Source: Pythium myriotylum
Taxonomy: Eukaryota; Oomycota; Peronosporomycetes; Pythiales; Pythiaceae
DNA: 64,000 nucleotides
Direction: 5' to 3'
NCBI GenBank assembly: GCA_023091665.1
Contig: JALJCQ010000013.1
Coordinates: 2,418,001 to 2,482,000 of the forward strand
Each line of letters opens with the position of its first letter. Position 1 is the first letter of the stretch. The translations under genes were made by a program, and so were the position numbers. Of the stretch, positions 52,761-61,802 are shown piece by piece. The notes beneath the pieces were generated by a model that was not told the origin of the DNA, searched no databases, and saw nothing but the letters and a program-made list of their open reading frames with translations.

Positions 52761-54107
52761 ATGGAGTCCGACCAGGAAGGCTCGAGCACACGCACGCTCC
52801 GCGAGTCCACGCGCCGCGCCACACGGACGGCGAAGCGACGTTGGGAGGCGGTGCTCGCGGAATCGCCACTACCGGCGACGGATACCCCAAGAGTAGCCGA
52901 CGCGGCGGCGCGAGAGGGTGAAACGAGCGAATATTCGAGTAATGATGATGAAGATGAAGACCGTAGCTCTGATGATGATATACCTCTCGCCCGCGTGGTT
53001 GCGCGAGCCAAACGATCGAAGGCAGCGACGCCGTATGTTGGGAAGCAAAACAAACAGCGAAAGAGTTCAAGGACGCAAGGAAAAGTCACGGCGTCAACTA
53101 ACATACCACTAACGGTCATTCCTCCATTGTCTGGTGGCACATCTACCTCGGCGGCAGCTGAGCCAGCAACGAAGAAGAAGAAAGCGAGTATGGCTGGAAA
53201 GCAACCGCCGTGGACAGAAGATGAGAAGGCCGCGCTTGAAGAGATCGCCGACTTTGTGAAAAGAATGAAGTGGCCGTTGACGTTGATTCATGATTTATAT
53301 AATCAACATGGTGCTCGCCAGAACCCAGCCTGGTTTCAGCGACCTCCGGGAGGCGTTCGAGGACAATTGCAACGATTAAAGGGGATGGAACCTGCTAAAC
53401 GATGGTCGGTTGAAGAAATGCAATTGGTGAATCGGCTGCGTGCGGAGAAGAAAACGTTGAAAGATATTCACGCCGCACATGAGCGACAGTTTGCAGCGAC
53501 TGGTGTCACTCGATCCATTGGTGCAGTGAAACAGAAATTGGAGTTCCTGCCAGAATGGGATCCAGATGCGTCTCTGCCTCCGCAAGCATCAGCGCTCGCT
53601 CGATCAGCCATGAGACCACCCAACAATGCCAATATTGAAGCGAAAGACGCTGAGGGTGATGATGAAGAGCAAGGAGCGGCATCAGAGACAGAGGGCGTTA
53701 CTCAATTGTCTTCGACTAAGGCTTATTGGAGTGCGGTAGAAGAGGCGTATCTGAAGCGATATATGAAGAAGTCGTCACCGGATTACGCTAAGATCCAAAA
53801 AGGGCTGATCAACACATTGAAGAAGAAAAAATTACCAATTGTTGAGAGGTCACTCCGCGCGATTGCGACACGTTCACGTGAGCTAAAAGGAGGACGAGCA
53901 CGACCACGACGAAGCCATGTCTTGATGTTTTGGGGCTCTGAGCATGATGATGTTGTTCGGGAAGTAGTCAAGTCTGGAGTGACTAGAGCAGAGGCGGTGG
54001 CGAAGATTGTAAAAGAGACAGGCGCTCCCGTGACGTTAGCCTTGAAGAAATGGCAGCAACTTCGTGCGGAAGTTGACAAGAATGCACCTGGTGATCAACA
54101 AGACTAG
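52761..54107 (+). CDS. Protein with four Myb/SANT-like modules
   Basis: One exon, 448 residues. The N-terminal third is disordered, with Ser/Asp/Glu-rich and basic nuclear-localisation-like stretches (TKKKKAS). It then has four tryptophan-anchored helical modules resembling Myb/SANT DNA-binding repeats, near residues 148 (PPWTEDEKAAL), 213 (RWSVEEMQLV), 321 (YWSAVEEAYL) and 389 (FWGSEHDDVV). The Lys/Arg-rich modules suggest DNA or chromatin binding in the nucleus. Neighbours are a mariner and a Helitron. It could be a host gene, or an accessory gene of a transposon (Harbinger-type elements carry Myb-like partners). No transposase partner is evident nearby. Confidence 0.65.
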   Translation: MESDQEGSSTRTLRESTRRATRTAKRRWEAVLAESPLPATDTPRVADAAAREGETSEYSSNDDEDEDRSSDDDIPLARVVARAKRSKAATPYVGKQNKQRKSSRTQGKVTASTNIPLTVIPPLSGGTSTSAAAEPATKKKKASMAGKQPPWTEDEKAALEEIADFVKRMKWPLTLIHDLYNQHGARQNPAWFQRPPGGVRGQLQRLKGMEPAKRWSVEEMQLVNRLRAEKKTLKDIHAAHERQFAATGVTRSIGAVKQKLEFLPEWDPDASLPPQASALARSAMRPPNNANIEAKDAEGDDEEQGAASETEGVTQLSSTKAYWSAVEEAYLKRYMKKSSPDYAKIQKGLINTLKKKKLPIVERSLRAIATRSRELKGGRARPRRSHVLMFWGSEHDDVVREVVKSGVTRAEAVAKIVKETGAPVTLALKKWQQLRAEVDKNAPGDQQD

Positions 54108-54260
54108 TAATCCGTTCAGTTCGTAACGAACTGAGAGGTGATGAATGTTAGAAATGCGGTAACCAATAGTGTTAGAAAATGTAGTAAACGTTAGAAATCA
54201 ATGTGAAGAATGAACCTGAGCGCGAGGGCGAACCGTTGCAATGTTGCTTGAAGTCGCAGT

Positions 54261-54599
54261 CTAATTGCTGGAGTGTGTGAGATCGATTAGTGCACTGCTC
54301 GCAAGATAGACGTCGCCATCATTGTTTTCTGGAGGCTGTGTTTTCGCAACGTGTGCAGTAGTATTCCCGGTGGGAGGGATAGGGTGCACTTCAGCGAGCG
54401 TAGCAATGGACTTGGCATAATTCTTACGCGTGGTGGTAGCTGGAAATGTGGATGGTAGGGGTGTCACATCCGCGTGAATGTCAGCGACACGAAAGTCGTG
54501 CTCGCGCAGAACCTCGGCGATACTCATTGTAGCTACCTGCAGCTCATGATCATCTGGGATCTTGCCGCGAGCGTGGATAGCGATTTGAAGGCGGAACAT
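54261..54599 (-). CDS. Hypothetical 112-residue protein downstream of Helitron H
   Basis: A short open frame on the same strand as the Helitron, 100 bp beyond the helicase stop. It starts with an ATG (MFRLQIAIHARGK) and has a mixed hydrophobic/charged first half and a Thr/Pro-rich second half. I recognise no domain. It may be a Helitron passenger or chance. Confidence 0.35.
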   Translation of the reverse strand: MFRLQIAIHARGKIPDDHELQVATMSIAEVLREHDFRVADIHADVTPLPSTFPATTTRKNYAKSIATLAEVHPIPPTGNTTAHVAKTQPPENNDGDVYLASSALIDLTHSSN

Positions 54600-54699
54600 G
54601 TTTGTTGAGGCCGTCGATAAAGAGCAGATGGGAGGGTTAGTGGAGGGGTGGGGTGGGGGTCGAAAGGACGTGGAAAGAAGAGTAGTGTACTGAATTTCG

Positions 54700-57600
54700 T
54701 TATATTAGAGCCTCTCGGAATACAACGTTCTTTACTCTGAACCTGCCTTGCTCATCTCGTGGTGTGAGGATCTTGATACTGTCTGGGGAACCAACCCTAG
54801 ACATTGCGACATATAGCTGGCCGTGGGTAAAGACGGGCGGCGTAAGCATCAATCCGACAAACGAAAGTGTCTGACCCTGGGACTTGTTGATGGTCAAGGC
54901 GAACGCAGGTTGTAGTGGAAATTGAAGTCTTTGGAATGGAAATGGAAATTTGGAATCTGAGGGGCACGTAATCACGCGTGGAATCAGTGCAAGTGTGCCA
55001 GCATGGTCACCCACTGCGATTTCGCACGAAACAATTCTTGTACCAATATGGCGTACAATCATTCGCACACCATTGCATAGACCGGCGGCTGGGCGTAGAT
55101 TACGCATTAACAGTACTGGCATGCCTGGCTTCAACTTAAGGAGATGGGGTGGCAGCCCGGATGGAGATAAAGAGTTGAGAAATTCTGTGGGATAGATAGA
55201 TGCTCCTCGGTCACTGGTCATAGTATCAGTAGACCTTAGCGTTACAGCGGTGCCCGGCAGCTTGTCGAGCATATGTCGGTTTATTTCTTCAACCACGTCG
55301 TTCTTCGCCGCAAGAATTGCGCGAGAAATAATGAAGTGTTCGTTCGATACGTTTGACGTAAAGTCTGAGAATGTAACATCAATAATTCGCTCGATGCTCG
55401 CAACGTGGTTGGGGCCTGGCTCGATACAGAGTGCCTCTGGGAGTTCAACGTAGTCATCTTGGATTGTAGTTTGGAGTAATCCTTTGCCAACTGAGAGAAG
55501 GAGGTTTGAAAAAGCGGTCATTTGGGTCGCGTCACGTCCTTCCTCGAGCAATCTGTTGATCCGCATGTTTATTGTAAGTCTCATGACAGTGAATTTTGGC
55601 CAGAGACGGGAATGCGGTAGGGTCGCTTGGACGATTTGAGCTCGGGAGGCTCGAGGAATGACTGGTAAGACTTGTTTGATGTCGCCACCCAATATAATAA
55701 CCTTCCCCCCAAACGGTAACTGCTGGTAATCTTCGTCAACAGTGCGCATGATATCCCTGTAAAGGCGTTCAACGGCTTCAACGCAAAATCGATGGATCAT
55801 TCCAACTTCATCCCAGATGGTGATAGCTGATGTGCGGATTATGGTAGCCATTCGCGTATTCACAGAGAGTCCACACACGGAGTCATGAGAGAGTCCCGTA
55901 ATTGGAATCTTGAAAGCAGAATGAGCAGTTCTTCCTCCTCGGAGTAAAATTGCGGAAATCCCAGATGATGACACCACGACTGCATGGGACCCCTGCGCGC
56001 TCAGGTATTGGATAATAGAATTGTAAAGGAACGTTTTCCCTGTTCCTCCGGGACCGTCGACGTAAACCAAATGGCCGGGCATTCCAGCTGGTCTCGAAAT
56101 GGCTTGGACGACGTGTTCAAAAATCGCACGCTGGTCATCGTTCAAGAGCTCAATGGTTGTGTGCTGAGAATGCGTGTTTTCTAGTGGCTCATATGTTTCT
56201 GGAATTTCGGTGACAATATCCATGTCTGGAAAAGATCTGAGCGATTTCCCAACCAATTGAAGCTCTTGCTCGACCTCGTTCAATGCGGCAGCTATATCTT
56301 CGGGTAAGAGGTTTGGGTTGTTGTCCCTGACCCTACGCTCAAATCGAAAATCTTCCGCCAGATGGCGTTGAAAACTGTCCCACAATGCCCTTGGTTCCGC
56401 CACATTTCCAAAGAGTAGTATGGTTACGAATTGTGCTCGTAGTTGTTTGCAATTTGTGATTGCCTCGCAAGCCTCTTCCATGCACCTGTACCATTCTGAG
56501 TCATCGTGGAGCAGGCCCTGTGCAATACACGCAGCCCCAAACGTGGCATATTGTGTCCCGTTGACTGTTTTCAGGCTGGCGAAACTCGTTGCACCTGTGA
56601 CACGCGTGAGGAGCAAACGGAGACAGAAGCGTTCGGTGTCACTGGGAGAAACGAAGTACATTCGCCCAATTGTCGGTGTTCTTTGGTTGTGAGTCCTTCG
56701 AATCCAGGAACCTGTGCCCTTGTTCCAGCTGTAGAAAGTGGGAATATCATGATAAAGAATGTCTCGGGCTTGTGGATCAACCGTGTTGAGAAGAAAGAGC
56801 GCTGTGAGTGTCGTATTTCTTTGTGGCGCTTGAGTCACCACGGTGGAGCCAGACAGTATCACATTCTGCATTCCTTCCTCGTGAACTGCCAAACGCTGGA
56901 CAGCTGGTGAGCGATCATGCAATTTGAATTGGAAGATTCGATGTAGCGCTTCACACTGTGAGACATACCTGCCAGTTGTAAATCGCTCAATTTCGTCAAC
57001 CGGCTCTGTTCCAGTAGTTGTGAGGGCTCAATTTATCCGATCATGGCCTTTATGCACGTACTTGAAAAGGTACTCGACACTTTTTACGCTTGAGCATATC
57101 TCAACGTTTATGTGGCAATTGTACTTTTGGGTCAAGAAGGGGTTGTATGGGACAACAAACTGGTTCGTGAAAACTGAGCCATTTCTAACCACGCTGACTT
57201 CATCATCTCGTCTTCTATACAGCGGGTATCCATCTTCATTGTCAGCTGTAACCTCTTGAAAGGGCTTTGGAAAGCCTTTCGAACAGACTCCATCCTCGGT
57301 TAAACATCTGCCGTCGCAGGGTCCGTGCAGCATACATGTAGTAACAGTTTCATACAGCTGTGGGAATATCTGAGCATCTGGTATTCCTGCTGACACGAAG
57401 CGGTCATAGTCATCCACTGTTCTCGGCTTGCTTTCGTCATCCAAAATGAGGAGAATGTGAGCATGCGGTAAACCTCTTTTCTGAAATTCGATCACCCAAA
57501 CATAGGCCAAAACTTTGCCAAAGACTTCATTGTGGAGAAGGTCTTGAAGCAGTGCCTTTAGCTTCAAGTAGAATACACGCACGGCTAAGTCTGGACGATC

Positions 57601-57825
57601 GGCAGCTCTTTGGTGGGCGAGGAGGTTTTCTTGTATTTCCGGCCAGTTGCTGTTGCACGTCATTGTGATAAACATGTCCGGTTTCATGTACTTGCGAATG
57701 ATTGCCATGGCGTCTTGGTATTGCTCGTGCATATGCCGCGGTGACCCATGAAAAGATGAAGGCAATACGATACGGCGCCCCACAGATGAGTAAGCAACGG
57801 CACCTTCTGCGTCAGGGCGTCGCAA
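54700..57825 (-). pseudogene. Helitron H: Rep (HUH nuclease) and Pif1-type helicase
   Basis: Rolling-circle transposase. Rep part: FITMTCNSNWPE, HUH motif LPHAHILLI (about 57450), and the tyrosine region VEYLFKYVHKGHDR with two Tyr. A single TGA at 57028-57030 follows (INTGA), with the same frame continuing. Helicase part: Walker A GPGGTGKT (about 56040), Walker B IWDEVGM, GGDIKQVLPV, TINMRIN, NKSQGQTL and YVAMSRVGS, ending at 54700. It nicks and unwinds DNA for rolling-circle transposition. Apart from the one stop, this is ~1040 open codons, so inactivation is recent. Confidence 0.88.
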
Positions 57826-59201
57826 AGTCCACGATATGACTCAGCACGTAAATCATCTTGATGGGTTCGAATGTATAGGAGGCGTTGAGATTCGATTCGT
57901 GCGTAATTATCGACAACAAACTGAAGAAACAACCGACCAAACCTGAACAGATGGGTATTGGGCCTAATCATAAGTCGATAGCTGGTATACCGGAGTAATG
58001 ATACAAATCTTCTCGATCTTCCTCGCTGACTTTGATAAGAATCTGGCGAATCATCACCGTCACCCTCAGCTGAGAGCAAGTGTCCATCGACGTCCTCCCC
58101 ATCGTCATCTCTCACGACTTCATCGTTGTCATTCACGTTTGTGTTGTCGGTCCCAGTATTCGTTCGGATTCGCAGCTGAATTCCAATACGCCAACCGTCT
58201 TCTCCTGTTGGGAAGAGTATAGGGAAATGGAGCGCGTTGTACGCGGGGTGATTGGAAGGTATCCTTTTCAGCCTTGATGACCTGTACTGAATAATAACGT
58301 CGCGGGTGCCAACAGCATTGTCCTCACCGGATCCTGGCAAAATAAAAGCAAATTCATCATTGGTAGGGAGGTTGTGAGTTCCAGCTGTTTGGCCTTGGCG
58401 TGCGCCAAGTAAACGAATATGCAGCTCTTGATGGGGAGTTTGGGCAAGTCTCGCAGCTGCTGATCGGAGCACCTGTGCGTACGCATTTGAAGTCACTAGC
58501 ATCTGGGTCAACTCATCAAGAAGCCGTGGAAGGTTTAGATTGCGGTCTTGGACTACTCGCATAAGGTAAGCCGACCGGGCTACAGATGCCTCGTGTGCAT
58601 CATAAACGTACAACTGTGCAAATCGACCCTCATCGCTCTCTCGTGGCAGTAGCGAGCCAATCAGATGATGCATTTCACCGGAAATCACGTAACATGGAGA
58701 TCCACGTGTGAATGTTACGTCTTCTTCACATACACCGGTGGACGTGAAAGCGAGATTTGAATTAAAAGCGCGTACGTTCTTCAGAAACAGCCTGCTGAGA
58801 GGGTGTTGATGAGTACTTAGCTGCTCCAAGAGGGGTGGAAGTGGCGGGGCAGGAGTCAAGTTGACACGGCCATGACTACATCAAATGAGAAATGTCCCTC
58901 TAGAACGAATTGGCTGCTCTTCAAACCACATTTGCGCAAAGCAGTACCAACAGATGGCGTGCATAGCTCTTAAACGATGGCGTCCGTTCTGAACATTCTG
59001 TTGATGACGCATAGCTTCACGAAAGTCAGGTCGTGTTGCAGCTAGTCGGATTTGAGAAACCTGTCGAGAGCCGGGACAACGCGCCGACCTGGCTGTGTGT
59101 CCTTGATTACCGCATACTGAGCATCTGGGTACTCGGACCACCTCTCGCAAATGGCACGTTCGTATGTTGTGCCCCAATTCTCGACATCGCCCGCACCTCA
59201 T
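57826..59201 (-). pseudogene. Helitron H: N-terminal zinc fingers and Helitron_like_N domain
   Basis: It starts at ATG 59201 with two CCHC knuckle-like motifs (CGRCRELGHNIRTC and CSVCGNQGHTARSARC), then the Helitron signature CWYCFAQMWFEEQ and the conserved CSHGRV...PLPPLLEQL region. A TGA at 58881-58883 replaces the first Cys of the usual paired-cysteine motif. The Helitron_like_N domain follows (YVISGEMHHLIGSLLP, QELHIRLLG, LHFPILFPTGEDGW). A frameshift near 57820 separates it from Rep. Confidence 0.85.
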
Positions 59202-59825
59202 TTGCCGCTTGGTGAGCCAACTGGAAATTGTGGCCGTACCAGCCGACTTCCAAGAGGTGACCTTTCATTCCTAGAATACGTACCCATTCCCAGCCTTGCA
59301 CAACCCTATCCAACCCTATTACACGAATAGGCTCGAGGGGTTGGGCTCGTATATCCCGAAACCTACCAAGAGGCGACGCTTCTGGCTAACTGTAGACGCT
59401 TTTTGCACTCGACCCTAAAAGCGCCACAGTGTTGTAGTCAATCCCGGTGCGGATTGCCAAAACCGACTCCGAAAGTAGTCGTTTTTAGCGCGAAGTGCCA
59501 AAATCGACTCCGGGAAGTAGTCGTTTTTAGCGCGAGGTACCAAAATCGTCTCATCGGTGTAGTCGATTCTAGCGCGGGCACCAAAACCGTCTCATGATTC
59601 ACTGAGTGACCTTAAAAGAGTGAAAACTGGCAATTTTTATACTTCAACATGTTTTATTTTAAGTAACCCTGGAGAACTCCCGAAATTTATCATCCGCTCA
59701 GTAACAAATCATTTATGTAAAATACTTCAACTTGTTCATTTTTATACTTTAACAGGCATTTACATTCACAGGAACTTCAATGTACTGATGTTGACATTTC
59801 AAATACATGAAATATATTAATGGAA
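59202..59825 (-). other. Region between Helitron H and the RING-like gene
   Basis: No gene seen. It contains a four-copy 41-bp tandem repeat (59456-59598) and an AT-rich stretch (59600-59820). Confidence 0.6.
59456..59598 (+). repeat. 41-bp tandem repeat, ~3.5 copies
   Basis: Units start at 59456, 59497, 59539 and 59580 with RCCAAAAYCG. They share TAGTCG and TAGCGCG, and divergence increases to the right. Confidence 0.85.
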
Positions 59826-60431
59826 TTAATACTCTGTGTTCATCCTTTTAGGGCAAGAGCGTACAGGGCATGTTGGATTCGGGCACAAAGGATCGCGCCG
59901 ACGTTGAAGTACGGCGTCTAGGCAGACGGCGTGATACCTGTGGGGACACCCAAAAGATGGGCGCCAGTGTCTTGTTGGTCTTCCACAGAGCGAGCATGAC
60001 GATTCAGGCAAGTTGCTTGGTGTGATGAGTTGGCGGCAAAGTGGACAACAGACGTCAACTCTTATTGGATGCTGTGCATACCATCTTTCGAGACACTCCG
60101 CGTGGCAAATATGCCCGCAGGGTAAAGTCGGTGGGTTCAGAACCGGCTCAAAATAACAGACACCATCTTGAGCGTTCGCCATACGCTCCTTTGTACGATA
60201 ACGTTGTTGCCGTTCGGCCTTTTTCTTACGCTTATGGCTTACAGGTTCAGAGATCAGTGATTTTGCGTTTTCGCACCTGCCCTGCACGCTCTGATGGCGC
60301 TTCAGGCCTGATTTTCTCTTGAACGTGCGGTTGCACCCGCTGCACCGTAATGTAGGATCGGGAGGAGATGGGGGACTTGGTGGTGGAGGAGGTGGACCCG
60401 GAGGTGGTGGTGGCGCACTGACACTTGCCAT
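59826..60431 (-). CDS. C2H2 zinc finger plus RING-like protein
   Basis: 201 residues from ATG 60431; an upstream extension would need a GTG start. A polyproline stretch is followed by a C2H2-like finger (CSGCNRTFKRKSGLKRH...C), a basic Lys/Arg/Gln segment, and a RING-like domain (LPCGHICHAECLERW ... CCPLC). A second Cys/His cluster follows (CSLCGRP...CPHRYHAVCL...CPNPTC). The first RING Cys pair is incomplete (CYFE instead of CxxC), so ligase activity is uncertain. A ubiquitin-ligase-like or nucleic-acid-binding role is an inference. It is divergent from the acidic ORF, with start codons only 12 bp apart. It may be a host gene or transposon cargo. Confidence 0.65.
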   Translation of the reverse strand: MASVSAPPPPPGPPPPPPSPPSPPDPTLRCSGCNRTFKRKSGLKRHQSVQGRCENAKSLISEPVSHKRKKKAERQQRYRTKERMANAQDGVCYFEPVLNPPTLPCGHICHAECLERWYAQHPIRVDVCCPLCRQLITPSNLPESSCSLCGRPTRHWRPSFGCPHRYHAVCLDAVLQRRRDPLCPNPTCPVRSCPKRMNTEY

Positions 60432-60443
60432 GAAGGAAAGGAA

Positions 60444-61781
60444 ATGAGGCAGAGGTTTGGCCGAAGCCCTCCGAGAACACACAAAAAAAATCCGTATCTT
60501 TTCGATCTAACTGCGCCGTGTATACTTAGACCATTTGGATGTGTAGCTCGAAATACCCACCAATTGATCGCCTCACATGGTCGTGCATATAGAGATGACA
60601 CCCCCCCCCCAATTTTCGGCTTTTGGAGGAGTTCTTACCGTAGTTTTGCTATTGCGGCTACCTACGGGGATGGAAGTCCTGAACGTCAGACGGCTTTTAA
60701 TTGTTTAGAAGCTCTGGACTTGCGACGAGAGCAACCAGATGGCTGGCAGAGTGACTATTACGCCAGCTGCCCGAGTGAAGCTGAAGGAGGAAATGGAGGT
60801 GAAACTGCCGAAGAAGAGGATCCTTGGGAAGGAGTGGAAGTGTGTGACGACCCTTCAAGCGGTAAAGATGATGCACGAGTTGATGAAGCTTCGCAAGCGA
60901 TAGTGGAGTCGAGTGCAGAGGCTGCATTGTCGGCGAAGGCTGCCAGTGAGGCGGCGGTACAGGTTGATAATGCGCCGACGGGTGATGGGAATGAAGGCGA
61001 TAACTCATCACGCACAGAAACTGAACCAGTAGCTGCGGCACCTGTTTCTGTTACGATGGAAATGGCTGCTGATGAGGTGGATGACTCATCTCAGGTGGAT
61101 GAGGCGGTACAACCAGAAGCCGAAATAGAAGCACCGCCGGCCTCATCGGAGCCTGTGGTCGATGACTCGCAGCAACAAGTGATGATATATTCGGCAACTT
61201 TAGCGAATTGGAGAACGTATCTCGAATCCCGATTCCGACGATGGATGGCGCTGCGACCCTCAGAAGAAGAACCAGAGCTGATCGAAGTGATTCAGTCGGA
61301 TGAGGATTCTGAGGAAGGAGAGACCGGTAGTACTGGAGTCAGTGTGGGTGCGAGCGTCAGACGAGTGACAACATCGACTACTCGATACAGCGGCCCTGTT
61401 GAGGCGACAGCTGTTGGAGAGGCAGAAGAGGAAAAATCTGCAGCCACCCCAAAGGCAGCGACAGACTTGTGCAGTCAGCCAGATACTAATACTCGAGACC
61501 AAGCAGTTTTGTGCAACCAATCTCAGAGTGGTACGGCTAATGTTGAGCGAGTCGATCAAGATGATGTTGCAAGCGAAGAAGAAGAGGGCGAAGCGAAGTC
61601 AGACGATGCTGATTTGTCAGGAGACGAAGCAGACGAAACTCAGGAACCTGATAATGTATATCTCGAAGTGGTGACGCCCCCAGAGGCCGACGCAGAGGAC
61701 GAAGAGCGGACTAAACAAACCTTGCTCGATGCGGCTGCATTTCTGGTGGAGTGTCTCACTGACGACAGCCGGATCAGATAA
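60444..61781 (+). CDS. Acidic low-complexity protein
   Basis: A 445-codon open frame. From about residue 90 on it is very rich in Glu, Asp, Ala, Ser and Val, with no recognisable fold except a short basic/aromatic stretch (WRTYLESRFRRWMALRPSEEEPELIEVIQSDEDSEEGE). The first ~60 codons cross a 10-C run (60601-60610) and look non-coding, so the true start may be further in. It contains one copy of ACTTGTGCAGTCAGCC. It is in the same frame as, and 21 bp ahead of, the next ORF, so the two may once have been one protein. Confidence 0.5.
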   Translation: MRQRFGRSPPRTHKKNPYLFDLTAPCILRPFGCVARNTHQLIASHGRAYRDDTPPPIFGFWRSSYRSFAIAATYGDGSPERQTAFNCLEALDLRREQPDGWQSDYYASCPSEAEGGNGGETAEEEDPWEGVEVCDDPSSGKDDARVDEASQAIVESSAEAALSAKAASEAAVQVDNAPTGDGNEGDNSSRTETEPVAAAPVSVTMEMAADEVDDSSQVDEAVQPEAEIEAPPASSEPVVDDSQQQVMIYSATLANWRTYLESRFRRWMALRPSEEEPELIEVIQSDEDSEEGETGSTGVSVGASVRRVTTSTTRYSGPVEATAVGEAEEEKSAATPKAATDLCSQPDTNTRDQAVLCNQSQSGTANVERVDQDDVASEEEEGEAKSDDADLSGDEADETQEPDNVYLEVVTPPEADAEDEERTKQTLLDAAAFLVECLTDDSRIR

Positions 61782-61802
61782 ACTTCGACAACAAGACATC
61801 TT

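Larger units (their letters stand above)
54700..59201 (-). mobile_element. Helitron H coding region, nearly intact
   Basis: On the minus strand it contains all parts of a Helitron Rep-helicase in order, with only three point lesions found. Element ends (5' TC, 3' hairpin plus CTRR) were not identified, so the limits given are those of the coding region. Confidence 0.88.
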
